A stretch of 64,000 bases of DNA from assembly GCA_002690925.1 (NCBI GenBank), contig NZGD01000237.1, positions 62,001-126,000 of the forward strand. Direction: 5' to 3'. The stretch is from Rhodopirellula sp. Its GTDB lineage: Bacteria; Planctomycetota; Planctomycetia; Pirellulales; Pirellulaceae. The notes beneath the pieces were generated by a model that was not told the origin of the DNA, ran no database searches, and saw only the letters and a list, made by a program, of their open reading frames with translations. A program made the position numbers and the translations under genes. Of the stretch, positions 17,953 through 26,414 are shown piece after piece; position 1 is the stretch's first letter; each line of letters starts with the position of its first letter.

Positions 17953-19218
17953 ATGACCGCTGCCAGTGCCGATCGCGTTCAGATCAACCGTGAAAGACTT
18001 CTTCAACGTTTTTTGTCGTATGTGCAGGTGGGTACCTCTGCCGACCCGAGCAGTGATGGCTATCCAAGTTCATCCGGTCAGTGGGAATTAGGTAAATTGT
18101 TACTCGAGGAACTTCAGAAATTGACGATTGAAGACGCGTGTCAGGATGAACATGCATTGGTCTGGGGGACTATACCTGCCAGCAACGGGGGGCAAGGACC
18201 GACCGTAGCACTGGTGGCCCATCTCGATACATCTCCCGAGGCACCCGGAGAAAATGTTCAGCCTCAGGTCATACAGTCCTATGAAGGTGGTGATATCAAG
18301 TTGCCCAGCGGGAAAGTGATCGATATTGAATCATGCCCTGCCTTGAAGTCCATGCTTGGCATGACTTTGGTCACGACTGACGGGAATACTCTTCTGGGAG
18401 GTGATGATAAGGCTGGTGTCGCAATCATCATGGAATTGGTGGCGACCCTAGTTGAGAATCCACATTTGGCCCATGGACCTGTGAAAGTTCTGTTCACATG
18501 CGACGAAGAAATTGGTCGTGGTACGGATAAGATCGATTTGGAAAAACTAAATGCGACCGTCGCATACACGCTTGATGGCGGTGGCGCCGCTGTGATTGAT
18601 GAAGAGACGTTCTCGGCCGATGCTGCAATTGTTCGCTTTGAGGGGCACAACATTCATCCATCGATTGCGAAGGATCGGATGGTGAACGCTATCAGAGCAG
18701 CAGCTGATTTTGTGGAGAAGTTACCCAAAGAAACCTGTTCACCTGAGACCACTGATGAGCGTGAGGGATTTATCCATCCATATACAATCGAAGGTGGTGT
18801 AGGATCAGCCACTGTCGAGCTGATTTTGCGATCTTTCGAAACAGAAGATTTGAAAACCTATGCTGGGCAATTGCAGGAAACTGTAGACGCCGTGTTAGGG
18901 GCAATGCCCGGTTTGAAAGCCGATGTAGAAATCGTACGCCAGTATCGAAATCTGAGAGATGGTTTGAGCGATCTGCCTGAAGCTGTGACACTTGCAAAAC
19001 AGGCATTTGAGAATCTTGGCGTTGAGTACACGAGTGAGAGTATTCGTGGTGGCACCGATGGCAGTCAATTGACCGAAAAAGGATTGCCAACACCGAACCT
19101 GTCCAGCGGGCAACATAATATCCACGCTGTCACTGAGTTTGCTTGTTTAGACGAAATGGTTGCGGCCGTTGAGCATCTGGTAGAACTGATGTCACTGTGG
19201 AGCCAATACAGAAGTTGA
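17953..19218 (+). CDS. pepT: Peptidase T-like M20 metallopeptidase (tripeptide aminopeptidase)
   Basis: This cytoplasmic M20-family zinc peptidase has 421 residues, close to PepT (about 410). Zinc and catalytic motifs appear in order: VALVAHLDTSPEAPG, LLGGDDKAGVAIIME, LFTCDEEIGRGTDK, and AYTLDGGG, with the final His in LSSGQHNIHAVTEF. The combination TCDEEIG and LDGGG is characteristic of PepT rather than other M20 members. It removes N-terminal residues from tripeptides. It is monocistronic, divergent from the exonuclease gene and convergent with the metallophosphoesterase. Confidence 0.9.
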   Translation: MTAASADRVQINRERLLQRFLSYVQVGTSADPSSDGYPSSSGQWELGKLLLEELQKLTIEDACQDEHALVWGTIPASNGGQGPTVALVAHLDTSPEAPGENVQPQVIQSYEGGDIKLPSGKVIDIESCPALKSMLGMTLVTTDGNTLLGGDDKAGVAIIMELVATLVENPHLAHGPVKVLFTCDEEIGRGTDKIDLEKLNATVAYTLDGGGAAVIDEETFSADAAIVRFEGHNIHPSIAKDRMVNAIRAAADFVEKLPKETCSPETTDEREGFIHPYTIEGGVGSATVELILRSFETEDLKTYAGQLQETVDAVLGAMPGLKADVEIVRQYRNLRDGLSDLPEAVTLAKQAFENLGVEYTSESIRGGTDGSQLTEKGLPTPNLSSGQHNIHAVTEFACLDEMVAAVEHLVELMSLWSQYRS

Positions 19219-19263
19219 ACAGTATGCATGTGAAAGTTCTGCTCATTGGGCCTTTGTGAATCA

Positions 19264-19299
19264 TTGACAGGGTGACTCGTGTCCGAATGAGTCAGTCAA
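19264..19299. terminator. Imperfect hairpin between convergent pepT and metallophosphoesterase genes
   Basis: TTGAC-agg-TGACTC at 19264-19278 pairs with GAGTCA-GTCAA at 19289-19299, leaving a 10-base loop and a 3-base bulge. It overlaps the stop codon of the minus-strand gene. No long T-run follows, so this is a candidate only. Confidence 0.3.
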
Positions 19300-20128
19300 T
19301 ATCTTTCTGTGGTGCAAAAGCGAGCTCACCCGAAGACACTGTGATGGTGGCTTCAATGTCGGGGTGACCAGGGATCGCGGCTCCCGTATAAACCTGCAGG
19401 TTAGCTGTCATTTTGGCTAATCCAGCATGGTGGGTGTGACCGCAAAGCACAGTCATTTTGCAGTCTGGTCTCAGTTGGCTGAAGTCGAGAAGTGCATTTC
19501 CAACTTGTCCAGCAACAAAAAATGGTGCCCAGTTGTCGTCGGTCGTCTTGCCCTCGTACCAACAAGCCTCTCGAAACGGAGGTACATGGGTCAATATGAG
19601 TATCTGATGAGTATCGTCCGGCAACTGTTCTAATTTGTTCCGCAAGCGTTTTGCCGACTCATTACCAAGATCCCACAGCTTTTGTTTCCAGGCGAATTGG
19701 CCAGACGCTTTGAAATCACCAATTCGTTCAAAGTCATTGAGATGTATCGTTGATTCTTCGTAATTCCCAACGGTTCCATCGGCCCAACCATCCTCACCCA
19801 AGAGGTAAGTCCCCGCAGACACTTGTATGGCAGAAAGGTCTGTCAGGTAATGCAATTGGCTGGAATCACGGCATGCATGGATTACATTTTTCCGTGTGGC
19901 TTGGAAGCTGCTGCCGTAGAAATCATGATTACCCAAGACAAAATAGATGGGCAAGTTGATCTCACTGACGATGCGTTGCAACTGCGGCACAACATCATCA
20001 CCCTCAGAGATGTCGCCCGTAATCACCATGCCATCGGCTTTCAGGGCGCTGGTCTTCCGAACCCACTGTTCCCACTCATGTGTGGGAACAGAGTTCAGGT
20101 GCAGGTCGGTTGTCCAAACCAGACGCAC
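19292..20128 (-). CDS. Calcineurin-like metallophosphoesterase
   Basis: This 278-residue enzyme has the full metallophosphoesterase motif set: VWTTDLHLN (D-x-H), ITGDISEGD (GD), VLGNHDFYG (GNHD), ILTHVPP, and LCGHTHHAG (GHxH). No signal peptide is seen, so it is cytoplasmic. Substrate is unknown; cyclic nucleotides, dinucleotides and protein phosphates are all possible for the fold. It starts with GTG only 3 bases after the metK stop and is therefore almost certainly co-transcribed with metK, which hints at a link to SAM-related metabolism but does not prove it. Confidence 0.85.
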   Translation of the reverse strand: MRLVWTTDLHLNSVPTHEWEQWVRKTSALKADGMVITGDISEGDDVVPQLQRIVSEINLPIYFVLGNHDFYGSSFQATRKNVIHACRDSSQLHYLTDLSAIQVSAGTYLLGEDGWADGTVGNYEESTIHLNDFERIGDFKASGQFAWKQKLWDLGNESAKRLRNKLEQLPDDTHQILILTHVPPFREACWYEGKTTDDNWAPFFVAGQVGNALLDFSQLRPDCKMTVLCGHTHHAGLAKMTANLQVYTGAAIPGHPDIEATITVSSGELAFAPQKDID

Positions 20129-20131
20129 AAC

Positions 20132-21313
20132 TTAGGCCGTTGCTGGGATTCCAGCAGCAGCAGCCAATGCCTCTGCTTTGTCAGTCTGTTCCCAAGTGAA
20201 GCCATCACCTTCGCGACCAAAATGACCGCCAGCCGTTGTTTGGCGGAATACTGGGCGCCGAAGTTCGAGGTGCTCAATGATTCCTCTGGGTGTTAGAGGG
20301 AAGTGTTCACGCACCAGTTCGCACAGTCGGGCATCATCGATCTTGCCAGTTCCTTCACTGTCGACATGAACACTGACGGGTTCGCTGACACCAATTGCAT
20401 AGGCGAGTTGTACTTCGCAACGTTCAGCCAAACCAGCAGCGACGATATTCTTGGCAACGTAGCGTGCCATGTATGCAGCGGAACGATCAACCTTGGTTGA
20501 GTCTTTGCCACTGAATGCACCACCGCCATGACGGCCCCAACCACCGTAGGTATCGACAATGATTTTTCGACCGGTCAAGCCACAGTCGCCATGAGGGCCA
20601 CCGACAACAAACTTGCCCGTCGGGTTGATGTGGTAATTGATATCACCCTTGTCTAGTTCGGTAGGCAACGATGGTTTTATCACGTGCTCGATGACAAAAG
20701 ACTTGATTTCTTCATTGGACACATCAGGGCTGTGCTGTGCACTGACCACGACAGTGTCGATTCGAACAGGAGTGTTACCTTCGTATTCGACAGTGACTTG
20801 ACTCTTGTTGTCAGGGCGTAACCAATCCACTTCTTTGTTGAATCGTGCCTCGGTAATGCGATTGATGATGCGATGTGATAGAGCAATCGGTAACGGCATC
20901 AGTTCAGGGGTGTCTTTGCACGCATAACCGAACATCAGCCCCTGGTCACCAGCACCAATTTCTTTTCCGGCCGCATCGTCCGAATCAACGCCTTGAGCGA
21001 TGTCAGGACTTTGCGTGTCGAGCGAAACCATGACTGCACAGGTATCACCGCAGATTCCCATTTGGTCGTCGGTGTAGCCAACTTCATTGATAACTTCACG
21101 CACAACATCAGAGTAGCTGACTCGGGCATTGGTTGAGATTTCACCTGCGATGACTGCCATGCCAGTGGTGACCATCGTTTCGCAAGCCACGCGACTGTTG
21201 GGATCCTGCTCCAGCAAAGCATCAAGAATGCCATCGGAAATACGGTCCGCTAATTTATCGGGATGGCCCATGCTGACGGATTCACTAGTAAACAGATATC
21301 GAGCGTTGCTCAC
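20132..21313 (-). CDS. metK: S-adenosylmethionine synthetase
   Basis: MetK makes S-adenosylmethionine from methionine and ATP. The 393-residue length is typical. Signature motifs are present: the N-terminal [16 protein letters not shown], the [12 protein letters not shown] segment, and [19 protein letters not shown]. The C-terminus has [18 protein letters not shown]. It begins with GTG, preceded on the minus strand by GGAGA about 8 bases upstream. It is the first gene of a two-gene operon with the metallophosphoesterase. I looked for a SAM riboswitch in the roughly 100-base leader and saw none. Confidence 0.97.
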   Translation of the reverse strand: MSNARYLFTSESVSMGHPDKLADRISDGILDALLEQDPNSRVACETMVTTGMAVIAGEISTNARVSYSDVVREVINEVGYTDDQMGICGDTCAVMVSLDTQSPDIAQGVDSDDAAGKEIGAGDQGLMFGYACKDTPELMPLPIALSHRIINRITEARFNKEVDWLRPDNKSQVTVEYEGNTPVRIDTVVVSAQHSPDVSNEEIKSFVIEHVIKPSLPTELDKGDINYHINPTGKFVVGGPHGDCGLTGRKIIVDTYGGWGRHGGGAFSGKDSTKVDRSAAYMARYVAKNIVAAGLAERCEVQLAYAIGVSEPVSVHVDSEGTGKIDDARLCELVREHFPLTPRGIIEHLELRRPVFRQTTAGGHFGREGDGFTWEQTDKAEALAAAAGIPATA

Positions 21314-21476
21314 GACGGGATTCTCCAGGCTCAGCCACCACAGGGGTGGGATAGGTTTTTGAACTTCGTATTTTCAATAAATTAGTTGGCAAAGGGCCTC
21401 CTGAGAAGCGTCCTCATTGCGTTGTCAGCCAACATACGCGCACTTTTTGATGAAATGCGTTAGAACAATGGGTGCC

Positions 21477-22577
21477 ATGAAACCGCTTGAAACCTTCTCG
21501 ACGTCCACCATGAACGCTGAATTAGCGGAAATGGTGCCTCCTGAACGTCCCGGATCTGCCCTACTGATGTCGGTGATTCTGCACGTCATCCTACTGACAA
21601 CTTTGGGCCTGATTTGGTCCCAAAAGCCTCAGGGAACTGAAGCCATGGTGGATCGGCCGGTGGGAATCGCCTTAGTACATCGTCTGCCGGACCGCGATCG
21701 TTATCAGGAGATCAAGGAGGTGGTTGAGCCACAAAGGGAAGTTACCGACGATATGGCAACGAGCTCGACTGCCTCGTCAGCAGCACCACCTGCTGACTTG
21801 TCCCCGCCGCTGGATTTGCCGGGGGTTTTGGAATCCATGCAGGCTACGCCTCAACCAGTTTCTGGTGATGGCTTGGCCGGGCAGAGTGATTTGTCAGGAG
21901 ATGCGTTCTCAAGGGGCACAGGGGTTCAGTCTGCCAGTGACTCTGCCGAGGCAACCACCATGGTGTTCGGAGTATCCGGTAGTGGTTCGCGGTTTGTCTA
22001 CGTTTTTGATCGTTCCGATAGCATGAATGGTTTCGGTGGCAAGCCGTTGAGGGCTGCTAAGTCTGAACTCATTCGCAGTCTCCGAACGCTCACCGAACGT
22101 CAAAGCTTTCAGCTGATCTTCTACAACGATAAGCCAAAAGCCTTTCAGCTTTCAGGTGTTCCAGATCAGTTGTTTTCCGGGGAGAAATCCTATGTGGCTC
22201 TTGCTGAGAACTATATCCGTTCGATTTCCGCATTTGGCGGTACTGAGCATGAGTCAGCTTTAAAGATGGCTCTGCGGATGTCACCTGATGTTATCTTCTT
22301 TTTGACTGATGCGAGGATCCCGCGATTGTCATCCAGTGAGTTGCGGGAGATCAGAAATCTTGCCGATGCCAGTGGCGCGACCATCCATACCATCGAATTT
22401 GGTGCTGACCCTGCAGCGCCCACGGATACGTTTCTTCGTGATCTTGCCGCCCAGAATCGAGGCCAGTATCAGTATGTTGATATCCGTAGGTTAGGATCAC
22501 CGCCTCCTATCGTCCAACAAAATGATTCCCTACCAACAAGTAACGCTCGGCCCGTAGCGACTCCTGATTCGCCATGA
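21477..22577 (+). CDS. Membrane-anchored VWA-domain protein
   Basis: The protein is about 366 residues. It has one N-terminal transmembrane helix (ALLMSVILHVILLTTLGLIW), a low-complexity Pro/Ser/Ala linker of about 100 residues, and a von Willebrand factor A domain with the metal-binding motif FVYVFDRSDSMNG and a later ALKMALRMSPDVIFFLTDA segment. A short cytoplasmic tail plus one helix plus linker resembles TonB-type topology, but no TonB C-terminal domain is visible. The frame opens at 21417; ATGs at 21468 and 21477 are both plausible. Its stop lies about 80 bases upstream of the next exported protein, so the two probably form an operon. Role unknown; adhesion or ExbD-linked assembly are guesses. 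Confidence 0.75.
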   Translation: MKPLETFSTSTMNAELAEMVPPERPGSALLMSVILHVILLTTLGLIWSQKPQGTEAMVDRPVGIALVHRLPDRDRYQEIKEVVEPQREVTDDMATSSTASSAAPPADLSPPLDLPGVLESMQATPQPVSGDGLAGQSDLSGDAFSRGTGVQSASDSAEATTMVFGVSGSGSRFVYVFDRSDSMNGFGGKPLRAAKSELIRSLRTLTERQSFQLIFYNDKPKAFQLSGVPDQLFSGEKSYVALAENYIRSISAFGGTEHESALKMALRMSPDVIFFLTDARIPRLSSSELREIRNLADASGATIHTIEFGADPAAPTDTFLRDLAAQNRGQYQYVDIRRLGSPPPIVQQNDSLPTSNARPVATPDSP

Positions 22578-22657
22578 TCTCGTGTAAGAGCAACACGAAT
22601 TCGATGCAGTTGTTTTTGAGCGTCGACTTTTGCGTGATACTAAGGCATGTAAGTACA

Positions 22658-23575
22658 ATGCGTTTGTCAGTTTTTTTGCTTATTGTTGTTTGTTCCGTCA
22701 CCTATACCGATTGGATTCGGGCTGCGGATCGAATTTGGTTGGAGCCAGCTCGGCCAACTGTCGGGCAAGGAGATTGGTATCCACGCAGCATCGAGTCGTT
22801 TACAGGTAGTGTTGTTGCTTTCGATGCGGAACAATTTCGTGTGATTCGAGCGGGGCAGAATACCGAAACTGTTACTTCAGCAGCACGAGTACTGTGGGTA
22901 GAACCTGAACAGATTTCCAACCTCGAAGCGGGTCTGATTGACCTTTTCAAAGAGGGAAAGTACGCACAATCACTTTCTGGTTTGCCAGCCGCATTGAAGA
23001 GCCGTCCTCCGGTTTGGCGGCAGCAATGGCTCACCATGCTGTCGGCCAATAGCGCCTGGCTCAGTGGTCGAGCTCCCGTAGCATTGGAATTGGTCGGGCA
23101 ACTGGATCGCCGACCATTGCCAGCGATGGTCTTGGCGTGGCTGCCGATCGCTTGGGAAAATGGAGCTCAGCCTGCGGCAGTCGTTCGTGCTGCAAGCGAA
23201 AGGGCTCAGGATCCTTCCGCCGTTGTACGACTCGTGGCGGCTAGCTGGTTGCTCTCGTCAGCAGACCGCAATCAAGGGTTGCAGATTATCAACGAGCTGG
23301 TGAAGGATTCTGGGACATCGCGAGATATCTCTCAGCTTGCACGGATTTTGTCCTGGCGCGTCACACCGCCTCCGCAGGTCGCTGCTCTGCAGGCAACTTG
23401 GGAGAAACAAATTGCGGCGTTGCCGATGGCGATTCAGACTGGCCCAAGTCATCTGTTGATGAATAAGTTACGGGCGTCTGGCCAGGCAGAGGAGGCGAAA
23501 CGCCTGCAGTTGTCGTTAGAGTTGACACCTGTTTACGGACTCAAGAAAGTCCTTTCCAAATCACTCAATCAGTGA
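22658..23575 (+). CDS. Exported protein of unknown function
   Basis: I do not recognise a named family. The ATG at 22658 gives a clean signal peptide (MRLSVFLLIVVCSVTYTDWIRAA), after which the mature protein opens with a small beta-rich part (SFTGSVVAFDAEQFRVI) and continues as alpha-helical Ala/Leu-rich repeats (VRAASERAQDPSAVVRLVAASWLL). The open frame extends back to an ATG at 22574 that overlaps the VWA stop by 4 bases, but those 28 residues are not signal-like. It sits directly downstream of the VWA gene and resembles the large repeat protein at 9366 in general style. Confidence 0.65.
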   Translation: MRLSVFLLIVVCSVTYTDWIRAADRIWLEPARPTVGQGDWYPRSIESFTGSVVAFDAEQFRVIRAGQNTETVTSAARVLWVEPEQISNLEAGLIDLFKEGKYAQSLSGLPAALKSRPPVWRQQWLTMLSANSAWLSGRAPVALELVGQLDRRPLPAMVLAWLPIAWENGAQPAAVVRAASERAQDPSAVVRLVAASWLLSSADRNQGLQIINELVKDSGTSRDISQLARILSWRVTPPPQVAALQATWEKQIAALPMAIQTGPSHLLMNKLRASGQAEEAKRLQLSLELTPVYGLKKVLSKSLNQ

Positions 23576-23771
23576 ATTGAGTGAGTGCTTGTGGTGGGCC
23601 AGAATTTTCAGTTGTTTGGCAAGAAATGGTCATTGAACTTCTGTTTGGGCAGTACTTTGGACTGTGCTTGTCCCTGCAGCCAGATTCAAGCTTGGGTGAA
23701 TGGCTGGACCGCTCGCAGGGCAATTGCACTGTGCTCAAGCATTCGGTCGCGAGTGCACCTGATACGGAATG

Positions 23772-24905
23772 TCAGTTGTCAAGGGACGGACGTCCTACAG
23801 AATTTGTGGGCGGGGGTGCCTCCCAGACACGAAACTCAGCCCAGACAGGCAGGTGGTCAGATACTTGCAGTGCCTGTTCGCGATTCAGTCCAAGATTGCG
23901 CTCCAAGTCATAAACCCCCCAGCGACCGGTGTATTCACGGGTTGCCTGCCCTTGGAACAGAATGTTGTCATAAGCTTTGTTCTTTCGAGTGTTGGTGGTC
24001 ACACCACTGACTGTCCATCGCATCCCAGGAAGTCTTCCCAGTCTGCCCAACTGTTTTTCACTTGCATTCAGATCCCCGAGCAGAATCACATCATCTTCGT
24101 CAGCACGGGCTTTTTGCATGACCTGAAATACATCAGCTAGGGCATCCACTTCTTCGGGAACTTCATCAGGATCGGTGTGAATATTTACCATCCAAAATGT
24201 AAATGCCTGAGCGGGTGATTGCGTTCTTGCTCGAAATCGAGTCACGAATGGCTCGCGATGTAGAAGGTCTTTTGGGTCATTGACCGTGCCAACCGATGAT
24301 GGGTCATGTTCCACCGTGTTGGTGTTGAACACATATGTGTACTGTTCCTTGCTGTTGCTTCGACCCAGTCGGGGACCGATCACAAAGTTGTATCGGCTGC
24401 CATTGGAGTTGATGGTGGCGACCAGATCAGGAATGACATTGTCTGCCTTCGCGCGAACCTCTTGGATGGCAACGAGATCGAATTGCCGAATCACGTGAGC
24501 TAATAGTTCCTTCATGCCAGGTTTGGAAATTTTTGATTGACCGAGCACTTGAATGTTGAAACTGGCTATCAATAAATTCCCATTTCCTTGGCTTCCCGCA
24601 GCCGTGGCGGGTTGGACGGTACCCTGTTGTTGCCCATTGGAAGGCTGCCTCGCCGATGCAAGTCGACCGGCAGCAGTTGAACCGCCATAACCACCAGATG
24701 CTTCGCCATGAAGCAGGCCATTTGCTGATTCCGTCAGTAGATTTCCACTACCTGCCCCACGGTTCTCACCCTTATCGGTGAACTTAGCAATCATGGGGCC
24801 AATGATAGGAATGTTGGGTCTTAAGTAGCCCGTAATTCCACTTCCTGTGAGGCCACTGAAGAGCAACCACATCAATAACGAAAATTTGGATTTTCTGCGA
24901 GCCAT
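23772..24905 (-). CDS. Membrane-anchored endonuclease/exonuclease/phosphatase (DNase I-like) protein
   Basis: This 377-residue protein has a hydrophobic N-terminal segment (KFSLLMWLLFSGLTGSGIT) and then a Gly/Ser/Gln-rich linker to about residue 105. The EEP catalytic domain follows: LLIASFNIQVLG, FDLVAIQEVR, WMVNIHTDPDE, DDVILLGDLNASE and VSDHLPVWAEF, which supply the Asn, Glu, Asp/Asn and Asp-His residues of the family. The anchor implies action outside the cytoplasm, for example on extracellular DNA or a phosphoester. The substrate is not readable from sequence. It lies 50 bases downstream of the HEAT-repeat gene on the same strand. Confidence 0.85.
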   Translation of the reverse strand: MARRKSKFSLLMWLLFSGLTGSGITGYLRPNIPIIGPMIAKFTDKGENRGAGSGNLLTESANGLLHGEASGGYGGSTAAGRLASARQPSNGQQQGTVQPATAAGSQGNGNLLIASFNIQVLGQSKISKPGMKELLAHVIRQFDLVAIQEVRAKADNVIPDLVATINSNGSRYNFVIGPRLGRSNSKEQYTYVFNTNTVEHDPSSVGTVNDPKDLLHREPFVTRFRARTQSPAQAFTFWMVNIHTDPDEVPEEVDALADVFQVMQKARADEDDVILLGDLNASEKQLGRLGRLPGMRWTVSGVTTNTRKNKAYDNILFQGQATREYTGRWGVYDLERNLGLNREQALQVSDHLPVWAEFRVWEAPPPTNSVGRPSLDN

Positions 24906-24955
24906 GCCAGGCCTCCATGCCCGTGATCGCGTTTTGTAATTTGATCTGTCTGCTT

Positions 24956-25438
24956 CTACGTTTGTTGCAGTGCTTTCGCTGCAACACGCGAAAGTCGCGT
25001 TTCAGGTGATTGTGCAGCTTGTTGCAGTGCCTGCTTTGCTTCCCACGAATCTGCCTGCATGCGGCCAAGGCTCCACGCTGCTTTCTCCTGCACCGCCATG
25101 TCCTTGGAGTCTTGCAATAAAGTTACCAGCACTTGTTGGTGAAGCGCTGCATCAGGACCTGCTCGGCCCAAGAGGGTTACTGCCCAATACGCGGTCAGCA
25201 TCTTTTTCGATTGTGCCATGGTCGCCAGTGAATCAATGACGCAAGATGGCGGTGGTCCCAGCTGTTCCAATGCGGCAACTGCCCAATCGCTTACCTGCTC
25301 GGTATCACCACAGGCTGCAGTGAGTTCACTTGCAGCGTATGCGGCTGCAGTGCCTTGTTGAGCAAGATGTTCAGCTGCTGTTGCACGCTCACTTGGAGAT
25401 CCATGTAGCAACTGCTGAAGCGTAGTAGCGGAATTCAT
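24956..25438 (-). CDS. Small HEAT-repeat protein
   Basis: This 160-residue, all-alpha protein is made of about four HEAT-like repeats: SERATAAEHLAQQGTAAAYA, SDWAVAALEQLG, LTAYWAVTLLGRAG and VQEKAAWSLGRMQ. Such repeats mediate protein contacts and there is no catalytic motif or signal peptide. It lies just upstream of the membrane-anchored EEP gene on the same strand with a 50-base gap, so the two may be co-transcribed. The partner is unknown. Confidence 0.7.
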   Translation of the reverse strand: MNSATTLQQLLHGSPSERATAAEHLAQQGTAAAYAASELTAACGDTEQVSDWAVAALEQLGPPPSCVIDSLATMAQSKKMLTAYWAVTLLGRAGPDAALHQQVLVTLLQDSKDMAVQEKAAWSLGRMQADSWEAKQALQQAAQSPETRLSRVAAKALQQT

Positions 25439-25456
25439 CAGCGGGGACTTATGAAT

Positions 25457-25489
25457 GGTTTTGCTGTCATTTGAGGTTTTGCTGTCATT
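25457..25489. repeat. Tandem duplication, 18-base unit
   Basis: GGTTTTGCTGTCATT occurs at 25457-25471 and again at 25475-25489 with an 18-base period. It lies just upstream of the HEAT-repeat gene start. Confidence 0.85.
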
Positions 25490-25540
25490 AGGATTTCCGG
25501 AACAGGTGTCCCAGCAAAACGATAGGGCGGTGAGTGGTAC

Positions 25541-25565
25541 GGTTCGAGTAGCAGGGTTCGAGTAG
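25541..25565. repeat. Tandem duplication, 14-base unit
   Basis: GGTTCGAGTAG occurs at 25541-25551 and 25555-25565 with a 14-base period. Confidence 0.85.
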
Positions 25566-26020
25566 TAGGTAGTGGAATATGCAACCTACAACAAGATCCA
25601 CCCCCGGCAATTCTGTGATTCCGATGGACTTCGTAGCTGAAATCAGGAGATTCATACGTGCGAGCCCAAAACCGCCCGGAGTTGTCTGTCGTGGGGAGGC
25701 TTCAGTAGAAAACTCAGGATGGTTTACTGATAGTATTTGCCGTGAGGCTTGGATTTACAGCGAGACTGATTCGATCACTGCGGTTCATCTGCTATCGTGA
25801 CCTGTCGTCAGAGATATGATTCCACGTCACTGTTAGGATGAGTATTCGACGGAGGTTCCTGGCAAGGTGATGATTTAGCAGGCCGAAATGGCTCGGCCAA
25901 CAATATAAAATGACGAACCCGTTGGGTAGCATTGGCTGTCTCGTGTGCGCAGTTTGCGTCGGGATACTGGTCATAAAGTGTGTGGCGAAAGCCGTAACGT
26001 GTTTCTATTTGGATTTTTTG

Positions 26021-26359
26021 ATGACGACGATCTTTTCTAAAATCATTGCAGGTGAGATCCCTGCTGATGTTCTGCATGAGGATGAACTCTGCCTTGCATT
26101 TCGTGATATAAATCCGAGAGCTCCCACGCATTTTCTTGTGATCCCCAAAAAAGAAATTGTTTCACTTGCCGATTTGTCAGATGAAGATGAAGCGATTGTG
26201 GGACGTTGTGTGCAGGTTGCATCTAAGGTCGCGGAGGCAGAGGGGCTGAGTTCCGGGTATCGCCTTGTTGCGAACACACGCGAGGACGGTGGCCAAGAAG
26301 TCATGCATTTGCATTTTCATGTATTGGGCGGTCGTAAACTTGATTGGCCGCCGGGATGA
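26021..26359 (+). CDS. HIT family nucleotide-binding hydrolase (HINT-like)
   Basis: This 112-residue protein of the histidine-triad family hydrolyses nucleoside phosphoramidates and related AMP conjugates. It has the classic architecture: TIFSKIIAGEIPADVLHEDE at the start, AFRDINPRAPTHFLVIPKK in the middle, and the active-site triad in GGQEVMHLHFHVLGG. The open frame begins at 25910, but the ATG at 26021 is the family start. It is close to the BioF-like gene (48 bases). No regulatory site is seen. Confidence 0.93.
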   Translation: MTTIFSKIIAGEIPADVLHEDELCLAFRDINPRAPTHFLVIPKKEIVSLADLSDEDEAIVGRCVQVASKVAEAEGLSSGYRLVANTREDGGQEVMHLHFHVLGGRKLDWPPG

Positions 26360-26376
26360 TTGTGTTCGATGATGAG

Positions 26377-26414
26377 TTTGTGTAACCAGTTTGTGTAACC
26401 AGTTTGATGACCAG
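26377..26414 (+). repeat. Short tandem repeat covering the BioF-like gene start
   Basis: TTTGTGTAACCAG is repeated exactly at 26377-26389 and 26390-26402. A third degenerate copy, TTTGATGACCAG, occupies 26403-26414 and contains the ATG start at 26407. The repeats replace the place where a ribosome binding site would be expected, so copy number could affect translation. Confidence 0.8.

Larger units (their letters stand above)
25439..26020. other. 582-base intergenic region between divergent HEAT and HIT genes
   Basis: No convincing gene is seen. The short plus-strand frame at 25579-25800 has no recognisable motif or ribosome binding site. The region holds two short tandem duplications (listed separately) and must contain promoters for both divergent genes. 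I could not assign -35/-10 elements with confidence. Confidence 0.5.

Noticed and set aside
21314..21416. SAM riboswitch upstream of metK
   Set aside because: The leader is about 100 bases and shows no SAM-I or SAM-II type conserved core that I can recognise.
25541..25565. tRNA-like GGTTCGA T-loop sequence
   Set aside because: No acceptor or anticodon stem can be built around it; it is explained as a short tandem duplication.
25579..25800. 73-codon plus-strand frame between the HEAT and HIT genes
   Set aside because: No family pattern and poor start context; it also sits beside simple duplications.
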